From Aminipila sp051883075 (GTDB lineage: Bacteria; Bacillota; Clostridia; Peptostreptococcales; Anaerovoracaceae): a stretch of 28,096 nt of DNA. The stretch spans positions 1-28,096 of the forward strand of contig JBJETA010000165.1 in the NCBI GenBank assembly GCA_051883075.1, written 5' to 3'. The notes under the pieces are model-generated. The model was not told where the DNA came from. It ran no database searches and was given only the letters and a program-made list of their open reading frames with translations. Of the stretch, positions 15,931 to 23,003 are shown piece by piece. Every line of letters starts with the position of its first letter. The stretch's first letter is position 1. A program made the translations under genes and the position numbers.

Positions 15931-17079
15931 ATGAGCAGAGCTGAAAAAAAGCAAAGGGCAAAAGAAAGAGCAGAAAGAGCCTTACAGCGTGAAGCAGAAC
16001 AAAACGGCTATGAATACGAAGAATATGTCAGGCTTATGGCTGCTAAAACTGCTGCTGCAAAACATAAAAAGACAAGCAACGGAAAACTTTTTATAAAAAC
16101 TTTTCTGATTGCATTTGTTCTGTTTGCAGGTATCGGCATCGGGGCAACCACAGTTATAGATAAAATTGCAAACTACAATCCGTTTGACGTTGGCGGTGAA
16201 AGAAGCCCCATATTGGAGGAGGAGCTTAAGCTGGATTCACTGATAGCGGAGGAAAGCGGCTTTTCGCAGACCTTTAAGGAGGCCAACAGGGCAAATGTAC
16301 TTCTGCTTGGAGTGAATGACGGACTGACGGATACAATTATGCTTGTAAGCTTTGATATGGACAATAAAAAGGTAGATGTAATATCAGTGCCGAGAGATAC
16401 TTATTATAAAAGAAAGGGATATAACGGTGCGGCTGAGCTGAAGCTGAATGCGGCATACAAGGGAAATCCGGTCAACACGGCAAAGGCTGTAAGTGAGATT
16501 CTGTGCGGAATGCCTATAAACTATTACGCTGTTATAGAATATGAGGGCGTTGAAAACATAGTTGATGCCATGGGCGGTGTGCCTATGGAAATTCCTGATA
16601 TAAACGGAAAGGGAGGCATGTATTATACAGACCCGTATGATACACCGCCTTTAAAAATAGCGATTCCGGCAGGGTACCAGGTACTGGACGGAGAGCATGC
16701 GGTACAGTTTTTAAGATTCCGAAAGGGATATGTGGAGGGCGACCTTGGAAGGGTAAAGGCACAGCAGGAGTTTGTAAAAAGCGCATTTAAGCAGTGCCTG
16801 AGTTTTAATCTGCCTACCATAGCAAAAACAGTATTTGAAAATGTAGATTCGGATATATCACTGGGAACGGCTTTGTCACTTGCGACAAAGGCAATCGGAA
16901 TATCGGGCGAGGACATTACCACATACACCATACCGAACTACCCGGACCCGGATCCGCCTTACTATGTTTATCCTGACGAAGATAAGGTGGAAGAAATGAT
17001 TCGCATGATATATGATCCTGAATCTGTCCAGACGGAAACGGATGGAACGGAGGACGGAAGCGCGGAATCCGCTCAGTAG
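15931..17079 (+). CDS. LytR-CpsA-Psr (LCP) family protein, second of a tandem pair
   Basis: A 382-residue LCP protein closely similar to the one before it. It adds a basic, helical cytoplasmic N-terminus (1-50, rich in Arg, Lys, Glu and Ala), then one membrane segment (about 53-75) and the LCP domain: LGVNDGLTDTIMLVS (126-140, again LTDT rather than RSDT), DVISVPRDTYY (Arg155), GMPINYYAVIEYEGVENIVDAMGGV, and FLRFRKGYVEGDLGRVKAQQ. The C-terminus is acidic and Ser/Thr-rich. GGAGAGG (15911-15917) lies 13 bases before ATG, a long spacing, so coupling to the upstream stop may matter. The pair probably arose by duplication and may act on different polymers; that is inference. Confidence 0.92.
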   Translation: MSRAEKKQRAKERAERALQREAEQNGYEYEEYVRLMAAKTAAAKHKKTSNGKLFIKTFLIAFVLFAGIGIGATTVIDKIANYNPFDVGGERSPILEEELKLDSLIAEESGFSQTFKEANRANVLLLGVNDGLTDTIMLVSFDMDNKKVDVISVPRDTYYKRKGYNGAAELKLNAAYKGNPVNTAKAVSEILCGMPINYYAVIEYEGVENIVDAMGGVPMEIPDINGKGGMYYTDPYDTPPLKIAIPAGYQVLDGEHAVQFLRFRKGYVEGDLGRVKAQQEFVKSAFKQCLSFNLPTIAKTVFENVDSDISLGTALSLATKAIGISGEDITTYTIPNYPDPDPPYYVYPDEDKVEEMIRMIYDPESVQTETDGTEDGSAESAQ

Positions 17080-17100
17080 ACTACGGAATCCGCCCGGTAG
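17063..17100 (+). repeat. Imperfect 21-bp tandem duplication spanning the stop codon of the second LCP gene
   Basis: CGGAATCCGC at 17063-17072 recurs at 17084-17093, and both copies end in an in-frame TAG (17077-17079 and 17098-17100). The period is 21 bases, or seven codons. Each unit also contains the small palindrome-like CGGAATCCG. Confidence 0.7.
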
Positions 17101-17121
17101 ATATAATGAAGGAAGGTTTTT

Positions 17122-18579
17122 ATGAACTTAAACTTACTTAAAACCAAAAAGATTGCGGAACTCAGGGAAATAGCAAAGGCTTTTTCCATAGAGGGCTATG
17201 AAAGCATGAAAAAAAGTGAGCTGCTTGAGGCTCTTGGGGCAGGGGATAATGCCCGGGAAGCCAGGGAGGAGAGCTCAATCATTATTGATGATGATGTTGT
17301 GAAGGAGGCTGAAACAACAGCAGCACAGCAGGAAATGGCAGAAAAGGAGCAGCTGAACAGCAGAATGCGAGGCGGAAGCGAAGCCGGAGCTGACAGTGAA
17401 GGCGATGATTCTGCCGAAAATACAGCGTCGGCGGAAGGCGAAAGCAGAAACAACGGAAAATTTGAGGTGGAAGGCATACTGGACAGAGCGGACGGCGGTT
17501 TTGGATTTCTACGTTTTTCAAATTTCCTGACGAGTGAAAAGGATATATACGTAGGACCTGCACAGATAAGAAGATTTAATCTGAAAACAGGTGATAAGAT
17601 AAAGGGTATTGCCAGAGGACCTCATGAGGGTGAAAAATTCGGAGCACTTCTTTATGTGCTTACGGTAAACGGCGATGAACCGGGTGCTGCTATCAGAAGA
17701 CCTGATTTTGATGACCTGACACCTATATTTCCGAGGGAAAGACTTTCTCTGGAAACAGGAAACAGAAGCGATACGGCCATGAGACTGATTGATTTGGTGG
17801 CACCTATAGGAAAAGGTCAGAGAGGTATTATAGTTGCGCCTCCTAAGGCGGGAAAGACAAGCCTGCTGAAGAAGGTGGCAAATACTATTGAGGCTAAATA
17901 TCCGGAGGTGGAGATGATTGTTCTTCTGGTTGACGAAAGGCCGGAAGAGGTTACGGATATGAAGAGGTCATTATCGAGAGGAGAGGTTATTTACTCGACT
18001 TTTGATGAAATGCCGCAGCATCATGTAAAGGTGGCGGAAATGGTACTTGCCCGTGCGCAGAGACTGGCGGAGCATGGAAAGGATGTGGTCATTCTCTTGG
18101 ACAGTATCACAAGGCTGGCAAGGGCATACAATCTGGTGGTGCCTGCTTCGGGAAAAACTCTTTCCGGAGGCATTGACCCGGGAGCACTGCACAAGCCTAA
18201 AAAGTTTTTCGGTGCTGCGAGAAAGCTTGAAGAGGGCGGAAGCATAACCATACTTGCGACTGCACTGGTTGAAACGGGCAGCCGTATGGACGATGTTATA
18301 TTTGAAGAATTCAAGGGTACGGGCAATATGGAGCTTCATCTTGACAGAAAGCTGTCGGAGAAGAGAATATTCCCTGCCATAAACTTAAATAAATCTGGAA
18401 CAAGAAGAGAAGACCTGCTTATGAGCAGCGAGGAAATTGAAGCCGTATGGCTGATGAGAAGGGCTATGGCAAACATGGGCACACAGGAGGCGACAGAGAC
18501 GATCATAGATAACCTTGCCCATACGAAGAATAATGCCGATTTCATACAGGTAATAAAAAAGAGCAGACTTGCGGACTGA
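17122..18579 (+). CDS. rho: Transcription termination factor Rho
   Basis: Hexameric RNA helicase that ends untranslated transcripts. The 485 residues contain the Rho_N helical domain (1-40), a low-complexity acidic Ser/Ala/Glu/Gly-rich insertion (about 42-113), the cold-shock RNA-binding domain (FEVEGILDRADGGFGFLR, 114-131), and the RecA-type ATPase: P-loop APPKAGKTS (239-247), LLVDERPEEVTDM, the Walker B region VILLDSITRLARAYN, and the Q/R-loop KTLSGGIDPGAL. It is longer than the roughly 420-residue E. coli protein because of the insertion. GGAAGG (17111-17116) precedes the ATG. It opens the conserved rho-to-upp block; no separate strong promoter was seen, so it may be read from the LCP genes. 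Confidence 0.97.
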   Translation: MNLNLLKTKKIAELREIAKAFSIEGYESMKKSELLEALGAGDNAREAREESSIIIDDDVVKEAETTAAQQEMAEKEQLNSRMRGGSEAGADSEGDDSAENTASAEGESRNNGKFEVEGILDRADGGFGFLRFSNFLTSEKDIYVGPAQIRRFNLKTGDKIKGIARGPHEGEKFGALLYVLTVNGDEPGAAIRRPDFDDLTPIFPRERLSLETGNRSDTAMRLIDLVAPIGKGQRGIIVAPPKAGKTSLLKKVANTIEAKYPEVEMIVLLVDERPEEVTDMKRSLSRGEVIYSTFDEMPQHHVKVAEMVLARAQRLAEHGKDVVILLDSITRLARAYNLVVPASGKTLSGGIDPGALHKPKKFFGAARKLEEGGSITILATALVETGSRMDDVIFEEFKGTGNMELHLDRKLSEKRIFPAINLNKSGTRREDLLMSSEEIEAVWLMRRAMANMGTQEATETIIDNLAHTKNNADFIQVIKKSRLAD

Positions 18580-18645
18580 TGGACTGATAAGTGATGGGCT
18601 GATGAAAGGAAGAACTGAGGTCCGGTCTGGACAGAGGGGACATTA

Positions 18646-19725
18646 ATGGATTTAAGCAAAATATTTTTAAAGGATGCCTGCCCTACGAAGATAGGCGGAC
18701 AGGCTGTTATGGAAGGTATCATGATGAAGGGTGATGACCGCACGGCTATTGCGGTGCGTATGCCTGATGATACTATCCATCTGAAAACCGAAAAAATGAA
18801 ACCCAAATCGTTCTGGGCGAAGGTGCCTGTGCTGAGAGGGGTATACGCTTTCGGTGTGTCATTGATATCGGGAACGAAGACCCTTATGTATTCTGCAGAG
18901 GTTCTTGAGAAGTATGAGAATGACCATGCGGAGGAGCTTGCCGAGCTTCGTGAAAGGCAGCGAAACTCAGGAGAAGAAAGCAACGTTAAAGGTGCGGAAT
19001 ACTATGAAAAGGACAAGTTTACCTTGTGGGTTGAAAAGCATTTCGGAGAAAAAGCGGCATGGAACATCATGATTTATGCTTCTGTGGCACTGGCGCTTCT
19101 GTTTACTGTGGGCATTTTTATAGTTGTGCCTACTGTGGCTGTGAACTGGTGCAGCGTATTTACGAAGAATGAAATCATCCTGAATCTTATAGAAGGCATA
19201 CTTCGTATCGTACTGTTTGTCATATATATAGCGCTGATTTCAAAGATGGAGGACATCAGACGTGTGTTCCAGTTCCATGGTGCTGAGCATAAGTGCATCC
19301 ACTGTTTTGAAAACAATCTGGAGCTTATACCTTCAAACTGTCAGCAGTTTTACACCCTGCATCCGAGATGCGGGACAAGCTTTCTGATGTTTGTCATGGT
19401 CATCAGTTTGATTCTGTTTTCGCTGATGGGATGGCCTAATCTGCTGGTTAGAGTAGCATCAAGACTGTTGCTGCTTCCGGTAGTTGCAGGGCTGTCATAT
19501 GAGCTTCTGAGATGGGCGGGCAGAAGTGACGGCGTGATTGTAAAGGTTTTGAGCATGCCGGGCATATACCTTCAGAAGCTTACGACAAGGGAGCCTGATG
19601 AAAAACAGCTCGAAATCGCAATCATAGCGATGAAGGCAGTAATGGCTAAAAAAGATAAAGAAGAACTGTGCATTTACCTGCCGGACTACGAAGCGTTTAC
19701 GGATGAAGTGCTTGGATTAGAGTAA
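18646..19725 (+). CDS. DUF1385 family membrane protein (YqhQ-like)
   Basis: A 359-residue protein of the DUF1385 family (Bacillus YqhQ), found beside rho, prmC and prfA in many Clostridia but without an established function. Recognised by IGGQAVMEGIMMKG near the N-terminus, VPVLRGVYAFGVSLISGTKTL, and the His/Cys-rich FQFHGAEHKCIHCFENN with LHPRCGTSF, which look like metal-binding positions. About four membrane segments lie in the second half. GAGGGGA precedes the ATG. The 66-base gap after rho contains short GGACTGAT direct repeats and no terminator, so it probably shares the rho transcript. Confidence 0.9.
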   Translation: MDLSKIFLKDACPTKIGGQAVMEGIMMKGDDRTAIAVRMPDDTIHLKTEKMKPKSFWAKVPVLRGVYAFGVSLISGTKTLMYSAEVLEKYENDHAEELAELRERQRNSGEESNVKGAEYYEKDKFTLWVEKHFGEKAAWNIMIYASVALALLFTVGIFIVVPTVAVNWCSVFTKNEIILNLIEGILRIVLFVIYIALISKMEDIRRVFQFHGAEHKCIHCFENNLELIPSNCQQFYTLHPRCGTSFLMFVMVISLILFSLMGWPNLLVRVASRLLLLPVVAGLSYELLRWAGRSDGVIVKVLSMPGIYLQKLTTREPDEKQLEIAIIAMKAVMAKKDKEELCIYLPDYEAFTDEVLGLE

Positions 19726-19771
19726 TCGGAGTGAAGAATTGGATTGAAGTTGCGGTTGACGAAATATAATT

Positions 19772-19808
19772 TTATGTAAATCAGATAACGGCTAAGGGTT
19801 TTACATAA
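19772..19808. repeat. 9-bp inverted repeat just before the prmC ribosome binding site
   Basis: TTATGTAAA (19772-19780) and TTTACATAA (19800-19808) are perfect complements separated by 19 bases. The right arm ends three bases before TAGGAGG, the prmC Shine-Dalgarno. A TATAAT at 19765-19770 sits immediately upstream with only a poorly spaced TTGAAG (15 bp), so a promoter plus leader hairpin is possible. Confidence 0.5.
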
Positions 19809-19824
19809 GGTAGGAGGATTGCAG

Positions 19825-20685
19825 ATGGCAATGGTTGTAAAAGAAATGCTGGAGGTCGGAAGACGTACTCTGGAGGGCGCCGGTATTTATGATTCAAAAG
19901 TAGATGCAGAAAGCCTACTTTGTTATATGCTGAATTTGGAAAGAAGCGAGCTGTTTATGCTGTGGTCCAAAACTATGGATGACAGACAATGCGACAGCTT
20001 CTTTGAACTGATAGATGAAAGAGCTTCAAGAAAGCCTTTGCAGCATATCGTCGGAACACAGGACTTTATGGGACTTACCTTTAAGGTAAATGAAAATGTT
20101 TTAATACCGAGAGCTGATACTGAAATTCTTGTAGAAACTGTTTTGGAACATGTGGAGGATATGAAGGGCAAACCGACGGTTCTTGACTTGTGTTGCGGAA
20201 GCGGAGCTATAGGAGTAAGCTTGGCGAAGCTGTCAGAGAAAACGAAGGTTACCTGCAGTGATATCAGCGATGCCGCAATACTGCTTACAAAGGAGAACGC
20301 AAAGCAGCTGAAAGCCGGTATAACCGTAAAGCAGGGCGATATGTTTAAGCCTTTTACGGGAAAGCTGAAAAATACGAAATTTGATATCATAGTTTCAAAT
20401 CCGCCGTACATAGAAACAGAGGTGATTCCTACTCTTGAAAAGGAGGTAAAGGAGTACGAACCTATGATTGCGCTTGACGGAGGAGAGGATGGCCTTGATT
20501 TTTACAGGGTAATCGCTGAAAATGCTCATAAGCATTTAAAGAAAGGCGGAATGCTGTTTCTTGAGATAGGGCACAATCAGGCGGAGGCTCTTGAAAAGCT
20601 GCTCGGTGAGCAGGATACATATCAGGACATACAGGTAAAAAAGGACTATGCGGGACTGGACAGAGTAGTGTTCTGCAGGGTTTAA
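19825..20685 (+). CDS. prmC: Peptide chain release factor N5-glutamine methyltransferase
   Basis: Methylates the glutamine of the GGQ motif of release factors RF1 and RF2 using S-adenosylmethionine. The 286-residue protein has the N-terminal helical substrate-binding domain with RKPLQHIVGTQDFMGLTF and VLIPRADTE (93-100), the SAM-binding motif VLDLCCGSGAIGVSLA (119-134), and the catalytic SNPPYIE (191-197). TAGGAGG (19811-19817) selects ATG 19825; a TTG at 19819 is in frame but too close to that site. Its substrate gene prfA lies downstream, separated here by an accessory segment. A terminator follows directly. Confidence 0.95.
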   Translation: MAMVVKEMLEVGRRTLEGAGIYDSKVDAESLLCYMLNLERSELFMLWSKTMDDRQCDSFFELIDERASRKPLQHIVGTQDFMGLTFKVNENVLIPRADTEILVETVLEHVEDMKGKPTVLDLCCGSGAIGVSLAKLSEKTKVTCSDISDAAILLTKENAKQLKAGITVKQGDMFKPFTGKLKNTKFDIIVSNPPYIETEVIPTLEKEVKEYEPMIALDGGEDGLDFYRVIAENAHKHLKKGGMLFLEIGHNQAEALEKLLGEQDTYQDIQVKKDYAGLDRVVFCRV

Positions 20686-20691
20686 GAATGG

Positions 20692-20720
20692 GCAGATGTG
20701 TTTACACGCATCTGCTTTTT
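20692..20720 (+). terminator. Rho-independent terminator after prmC
   Basis: GCAGATGTG (20692-20700) pairs with CGCATCTGC (20707-20715; one G-U pair) around a 6-base loop and is followed by TTTTT. It marks the end of the rho-prmC block and the start of the accessory segment. Confidence 0.88.
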
Positions 20721-20741
20721 GATGTTGTAAAATATTGTGTG

Positions 20742-20796
20742 ATTTTGCTGTAAAATATTTCGTTGAATTTTACAGCAAAATGGGGTAAGCTATAAT
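20742..20796 (+). promoter_or_regulatory. Toxin-antitoxin promoter with 15-bp inverted-repeat operator
   Basis: ATTTTGCTGTAAAAT (20742-20756) and ATTTTACAGCAAAAT (20767-20781) form a perfect 15-bp inverted repeat with a 10-base centre. The right arm contains the -35 box TTTACA (20769-20774), which is 16 bp from TATAAT (20791-20796). A further direct copy of the TGTAAAATATT core occurs at 20723-20736. Overlap with the promoter suggests autorepression by the downstream antitoxin or its complex. Confidence 0.7.
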
Positions 20797-20805
20797 TATA
20801 GAAAG

Positions 20806-20910
20806 AGTTTTTTATTGTAGCAATTTAGTTTGTGTCAATTTGAATTGCGGAAATTTGGCTTGTGGTAGCCTGAATTAAAGAAATTTGAATTGTAAAAAGC
20901 TATATTTGTG
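20806..20910 (+). repeat. Degenerate 15-bp tandem repeats in the toxin-antitoxin leader
   Basis: The sequence divides into exact 15-base units from 20821 to 20910, with a partial match from 20806. Clear units are CAATTTAGTTTGTGT, CAATTTGAATTGCGG, AAATTTGGCTTGTGG and AAATTTGAATTGTAA; two others (20866-20880 and 20896-20910) are more diverged. The consensus is roughly AAATTTGAATTGTGG. The units lie between the probable transcription start and the antitoxin gene. In the frame starting at 20821 they read as degenerate pentapeptides with F at position 2 and L at position 4, broken by stops at 20866 and 20893. Confidence 0.7.
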
Positions 20911-20930
20911 TGGATAAGGGGGAAAAGCAT

Positions 20931-21179
20931 ATGGCAAATATTTTACCTGTTTCTGACTTAAGAAATTACAATGAAGTATTGAAAAACTGTCAGATTGGAG
21001 AGCCCGTATTTTTGACTAAAAACGGCAGGGGACGTTTTGTAGTGATGGATATTGAGGATTATGAACGTGACAGAGCTGAGAAGAAGCTTCTGATGAAGCT
21101 TCAGGAAGCAGAAGAGGCAGTAAAAGATGAAAATGCCTGGATGTCACTAGATGAACTGAAGAAAAAAGTAGGGGTATAG
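20931..21179 (+). CDS. Type II antitoxin, Phd/YefM family
   Basis: An 82-residue antitoxin. The N-terminal DNA-binding part reads ILPVSDLRNYNEVLKNCQIGEPVFLTKNGRGRFVVMDIEDYE, the standard Phd/YefM fold with the GEPVFLTKNG turn. The C-terminal helix (about 50-82) is charged and should wrap the toxin. ATG 20931 is preceded by GGGGGA (20918-20923); a GTG at 20910 is in frame but unlikely. The toxin begins three bases after the stop. Such proteins normally bind inverted repeats at their own promoter; the perfect repeat at 20742-20781 is the obvious candidate. Confidence 0.93.
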   Translation: MANILPVSDLRNYNEVLKNCQIGEPVFLTKNGRGRFVVMDIEDYERDRAEKKLLMKLQEAEEAVKDENAWMSLDELKKKVGV

Positions 21180-21182
21180 ATT

Positions 21183-21482
21183 ATGATGAATTTGAGAATC
21201 AACCCTCTGGTAGCAGCGGATTTAACCGGAATTAAAAATTATATTGAGGAAGATAATCCTGATATGGCGGTTAGAACGGTCAGGGAAATCTGCAGCCAAT
21301 TTGAGAATATACAGCAATTCCCAAGGATGGGTGCGGATTTATCTAAAAGAGTCAGCTTTAAAAATGACTATAAGTATGTTGTATATGGGAATTATGTGAT
21401 TTTATATAAAATTGCAGGAGAATATGTTGAAATATATAGAGTAATAAATAGGTTTCAGGATATAACCAGAATTTTTGAATAG
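21183..21482 (+). CDS. Type II toxin, RelE/ParE superfamily
   Basis: A 99-residue basic protein. The pattern INPLVAADLTGIKNYIEEDNPDMAVRTVREI, then FPRMGADL, YKYVVYGNYVILYKI and VEIYRVINRFQDI, fits the RelE/ParE superfamily. RelE members cleave mRNA in the ribosome; ParE members poison gyrase. Sequence alone does not separate them, though the RVINRFQDI tail without a clear RelE catalytic set leans toward the ParE/plasmid stabilisation type. AGGGG (21170-21174) lies inside the antitoxin end, so translation is probably coupled. A second ATG at 21186 is equally possible. Confidence 0.9.
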   Translation: MMNLRINPLVAADLTGIKNYIEEDNPDMAVRTVREICSQFENIQQFPRMGADLSKRVSFKNDYKYVVYGNYVILYKIAGEYVEIYRVINRFQDITRIFE

Positions 21483-21494
21483 AGGCGGGACAAA

Positions 21495-22727
21495 ATGAGT
21501 ATAAGCAGAAGAAATTCAATATTGGCAGTCGTTCTGATTATAACGACTGCTGTATGCTTAAGAGCTCCTATCACATCGGTAGGAGCGATTTTATATTGTA
21601 TCATAGAGGATCTGAAGCTGTCGGGAACGGTGGCAGGCTCCATCACTACGATTCCGCTTGTGGTAATGGCGCTGTTTTCGCCGTTTGTCAGCCGCATAAG
21701 TGAAAAGAAGGGCATCGGACGTAGTTTGTTTATGGGTATGGTTCTGATGATTGGAGGCATACTTTTACGTTCCTTCGGCGGTGTTTCGGGGCTTTTAGCC
21801 GGAACTGCCATCATAGCGATGGGTATTACCTTTGGTAACGTTCTGGTACCTGCAATAATAAAAATTTTCTTTCCTGACAAAGTGGGAGCGATGACAGGAA
21901 TTTATACTACGACTATGTCTACCTGTTCGGGAATCGGTGCCGGACTGAGCGTGCCGGTGGCTGTGGGTCTTGGACTTGGCTGGAGGCTGATGTTCTGCAC
22001 ATGGGCGGTAACATCTCTTATCTGCATGTGCGTGGTAATGGTTTATATCAGGGTAAATCCTGAAAAATACGCGGAGGGCAGAACTGCAAATCCGTCTGGA
22101 TTGGGAAAAGAACAGCAATCTGACAATCGGATTCAATCTGCAAATCCGCCTCGCAAGCAGCTTTACCGGATTCCGATGGCCTGGTATCTGGCAGTTATGT
22201 TCGCAGGGCAGTCATGCGTGTTTTACACGCTGACTGCGTGGCTGCCGACCATCATTACGGACAGAGGGTTCACGGCAGGGGCGGCAGGCACGGTTGCCAT
22301 GATATTTCAGGTGGCGGCAATCCCTGCGAACTTCCTCGTGCCGGTGATTGCAGGCAGGGTTAAAAAGGTGGGAGCGCTGGCATCTGGCGTTGCAGCTCTT
22401 GGACTGGTAGGTGTGATTTTTATATTCTTTGCGCAGAGCATGCCTGCTTTTTATATCGGAGCAGCACTGGTGGAACTTGGAGTAGGCGGTGTATTCAGCC
22501 TGAACCTGGCACTGTACGGCATGAAAACCGATAACGGCGTGGATGCGGCAAGGATTTCCGGTTTTGCGCAGAGCGCAGGCTACCTGCTTGCTGCAGCAGG
22601 ACCTATGGCGGCAGGTATTTTATATGACTTAACTTCAGACTGGACTCTTCCACTGATTTTCTGCATAGGTGTAATGGTTGCGGACATTATCGCATCATAT
22701 CTGGCAGGCTCGGGAAATAAAATTTGA
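21495..22727 (+). CDS. MFS transporter, CynX/NimT-like
   Basis: A 410-residue, 12-segment major facilitator. The start RNSILAVVLIITTAVCLRAPITSVG is typical of the CynX/NimT (cyanate and 2-nitroimidazole transporter) branch, and the central hydrophilic loop (about 190-220) separates two six-helix halves. The LRAPITSVGA motif in helix 1 is the best family marker. The substrate is unknown; cyanate is not supported by any cyanase gene here. GAGGCGGG (21482-21489) overlaps the toxin stop, so the gene may ride on the toxin-antitoxin transcript. It is noticeably GC-richer in its second half than the toxin genes. Confidence 0.85.
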   Translation: MSISRRNSILAVVLIITTAVCLRAPITSVGAILYCIIEDLKLSGTVAGSITTIPLVVMALFSPFVSRISEKKGIGRSLFMGMVLMIGGILLRSFGGVSGLLAGTAIIAMGITFGNVLVPAIIKIFFPDKVGAMTGIYTTTMSTCSGIGAGLSVPVAVGLGLGWRLMFCTWAVTSLICMCVVMVYIRVNPEKYAEGRTANPSGLGKEQQSDNRIQSANPPRKQLYRIPMAWYLAVMFAGQSCVFYTLTAWLPTIITDRGFTAGAAGTVAMIFQVAAIPANFLVPVIAGRVKKVGALASGVAALGLVGVIFIFFAQSMPAFYIGAALVELGVGGVFSLNLALYGMKTDNGVDAARISGFAQSAGYLLAAAGPMAAGILYDLTSDWTLPLIFCIGVMVADIIASYLAGSGNKI

Positions 22728-22762
22728 TGCTAAAATTTGCGTAAAAATGTGGAGGTGATTAT

Positions 22763-22891
22763 ATGTCTGCAACTACAAATCCAAATGATTTTACCGTGGC
22801 AGTTATTGAAGAGGGAAGACGAATTGCGAGAGATAAGAATGTCAAAGGATATACCGACATAAATGATTTAAAAGAAGCTTTAGAAAAATGA
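22763..22891 (+). CDS. Mini-gene resembling the C-terminal half of a RelB/DinJ antitoxin
   Basis: A 42-residue protein. GGAGGTG (22751-22757) lies five bases before the ATG, one of the best ribosome binding sites in the window. The sequence NPNDFTVAVIEEGRRIARDKNVKGYTDINDLKEALEK resembles the toxin-binding tail of RelB/DinJ antitoxins (EEGxRIAxDxNVKGYxxxxELxxxL). The usual ribbon-helix-helix DNA-binding half is missing: an in-frame TAA at 22742-22744 blocks extension. No RelE/YafQ toxin follows. It may be a relic, an orphan antitoxin fragment still made, or a small protein of other function. Confidence 0.65.
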   Translation: MSATTNPNDFTVAVIEEGRRIARDKNVKGYTDINDLKEALEK

Positions 22892-22909
22892 AATACGAAG
22901 TTAAATAAT

Positions 22910-22999
22910 ATGATTCGTTGCAAAAAATGTAGAATACGGGCGAATATTCGTTGCAAAAAATGTGACCATATGCATTATTTTCGGTGTATTTTTTGTTAA
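22910..22999 (+). other. Possible 29-residue CxxC-repeat peptide ORF over an 18-bp direct repeat
   Basis: ATG 22910 to TAA 22997 reads a peptide with RCKKC twice, then DHMHYF and RCIFC: three CxxC motifs and two His, like a minimal zinc site. The two RCKKC segments come from a perfect 18-bp direct repeat (22913-22930 and 22946-22963). There is no Shine-Dalgarno sequence, so coding is doubtful; the repeat could instead be a protein-binding site upstream of the ATPase gene. Confidence 0.25.
22913..22963 (+). repeat. 18-bp perfect direct repeat, 33-bp period
   Basis: ATTCGTTGCAAAAAATGT occurs at 22913-22930 and 22946-22963 with a 15-base spacer that is not repeated. The second copy ends 43 bases before the -10 box of the ATPase gene. 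Confidence 0.92.
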
Positions 23000-23003
23000 A
23001 ATG

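Noticed and set aside
17102..17107. TATAAT just before rho as a promoter
   Set aside because: No -35 box is present and it is too close to the ribosome binding site for a leadered transcript.
18573..18620. Short GGACTGAT/GGGCTGAT repeats between rho and the DUF1385 gene
   Set aside because: Only 8 bases, few copies and no structure; probably slippage at the rho stop codon with no evident function.
20806..20910. 15-bp repeats as a CRISPR array
   Set aside because: The units are contiguous with no unique spacers, are degenerate, and no cas genes are present.
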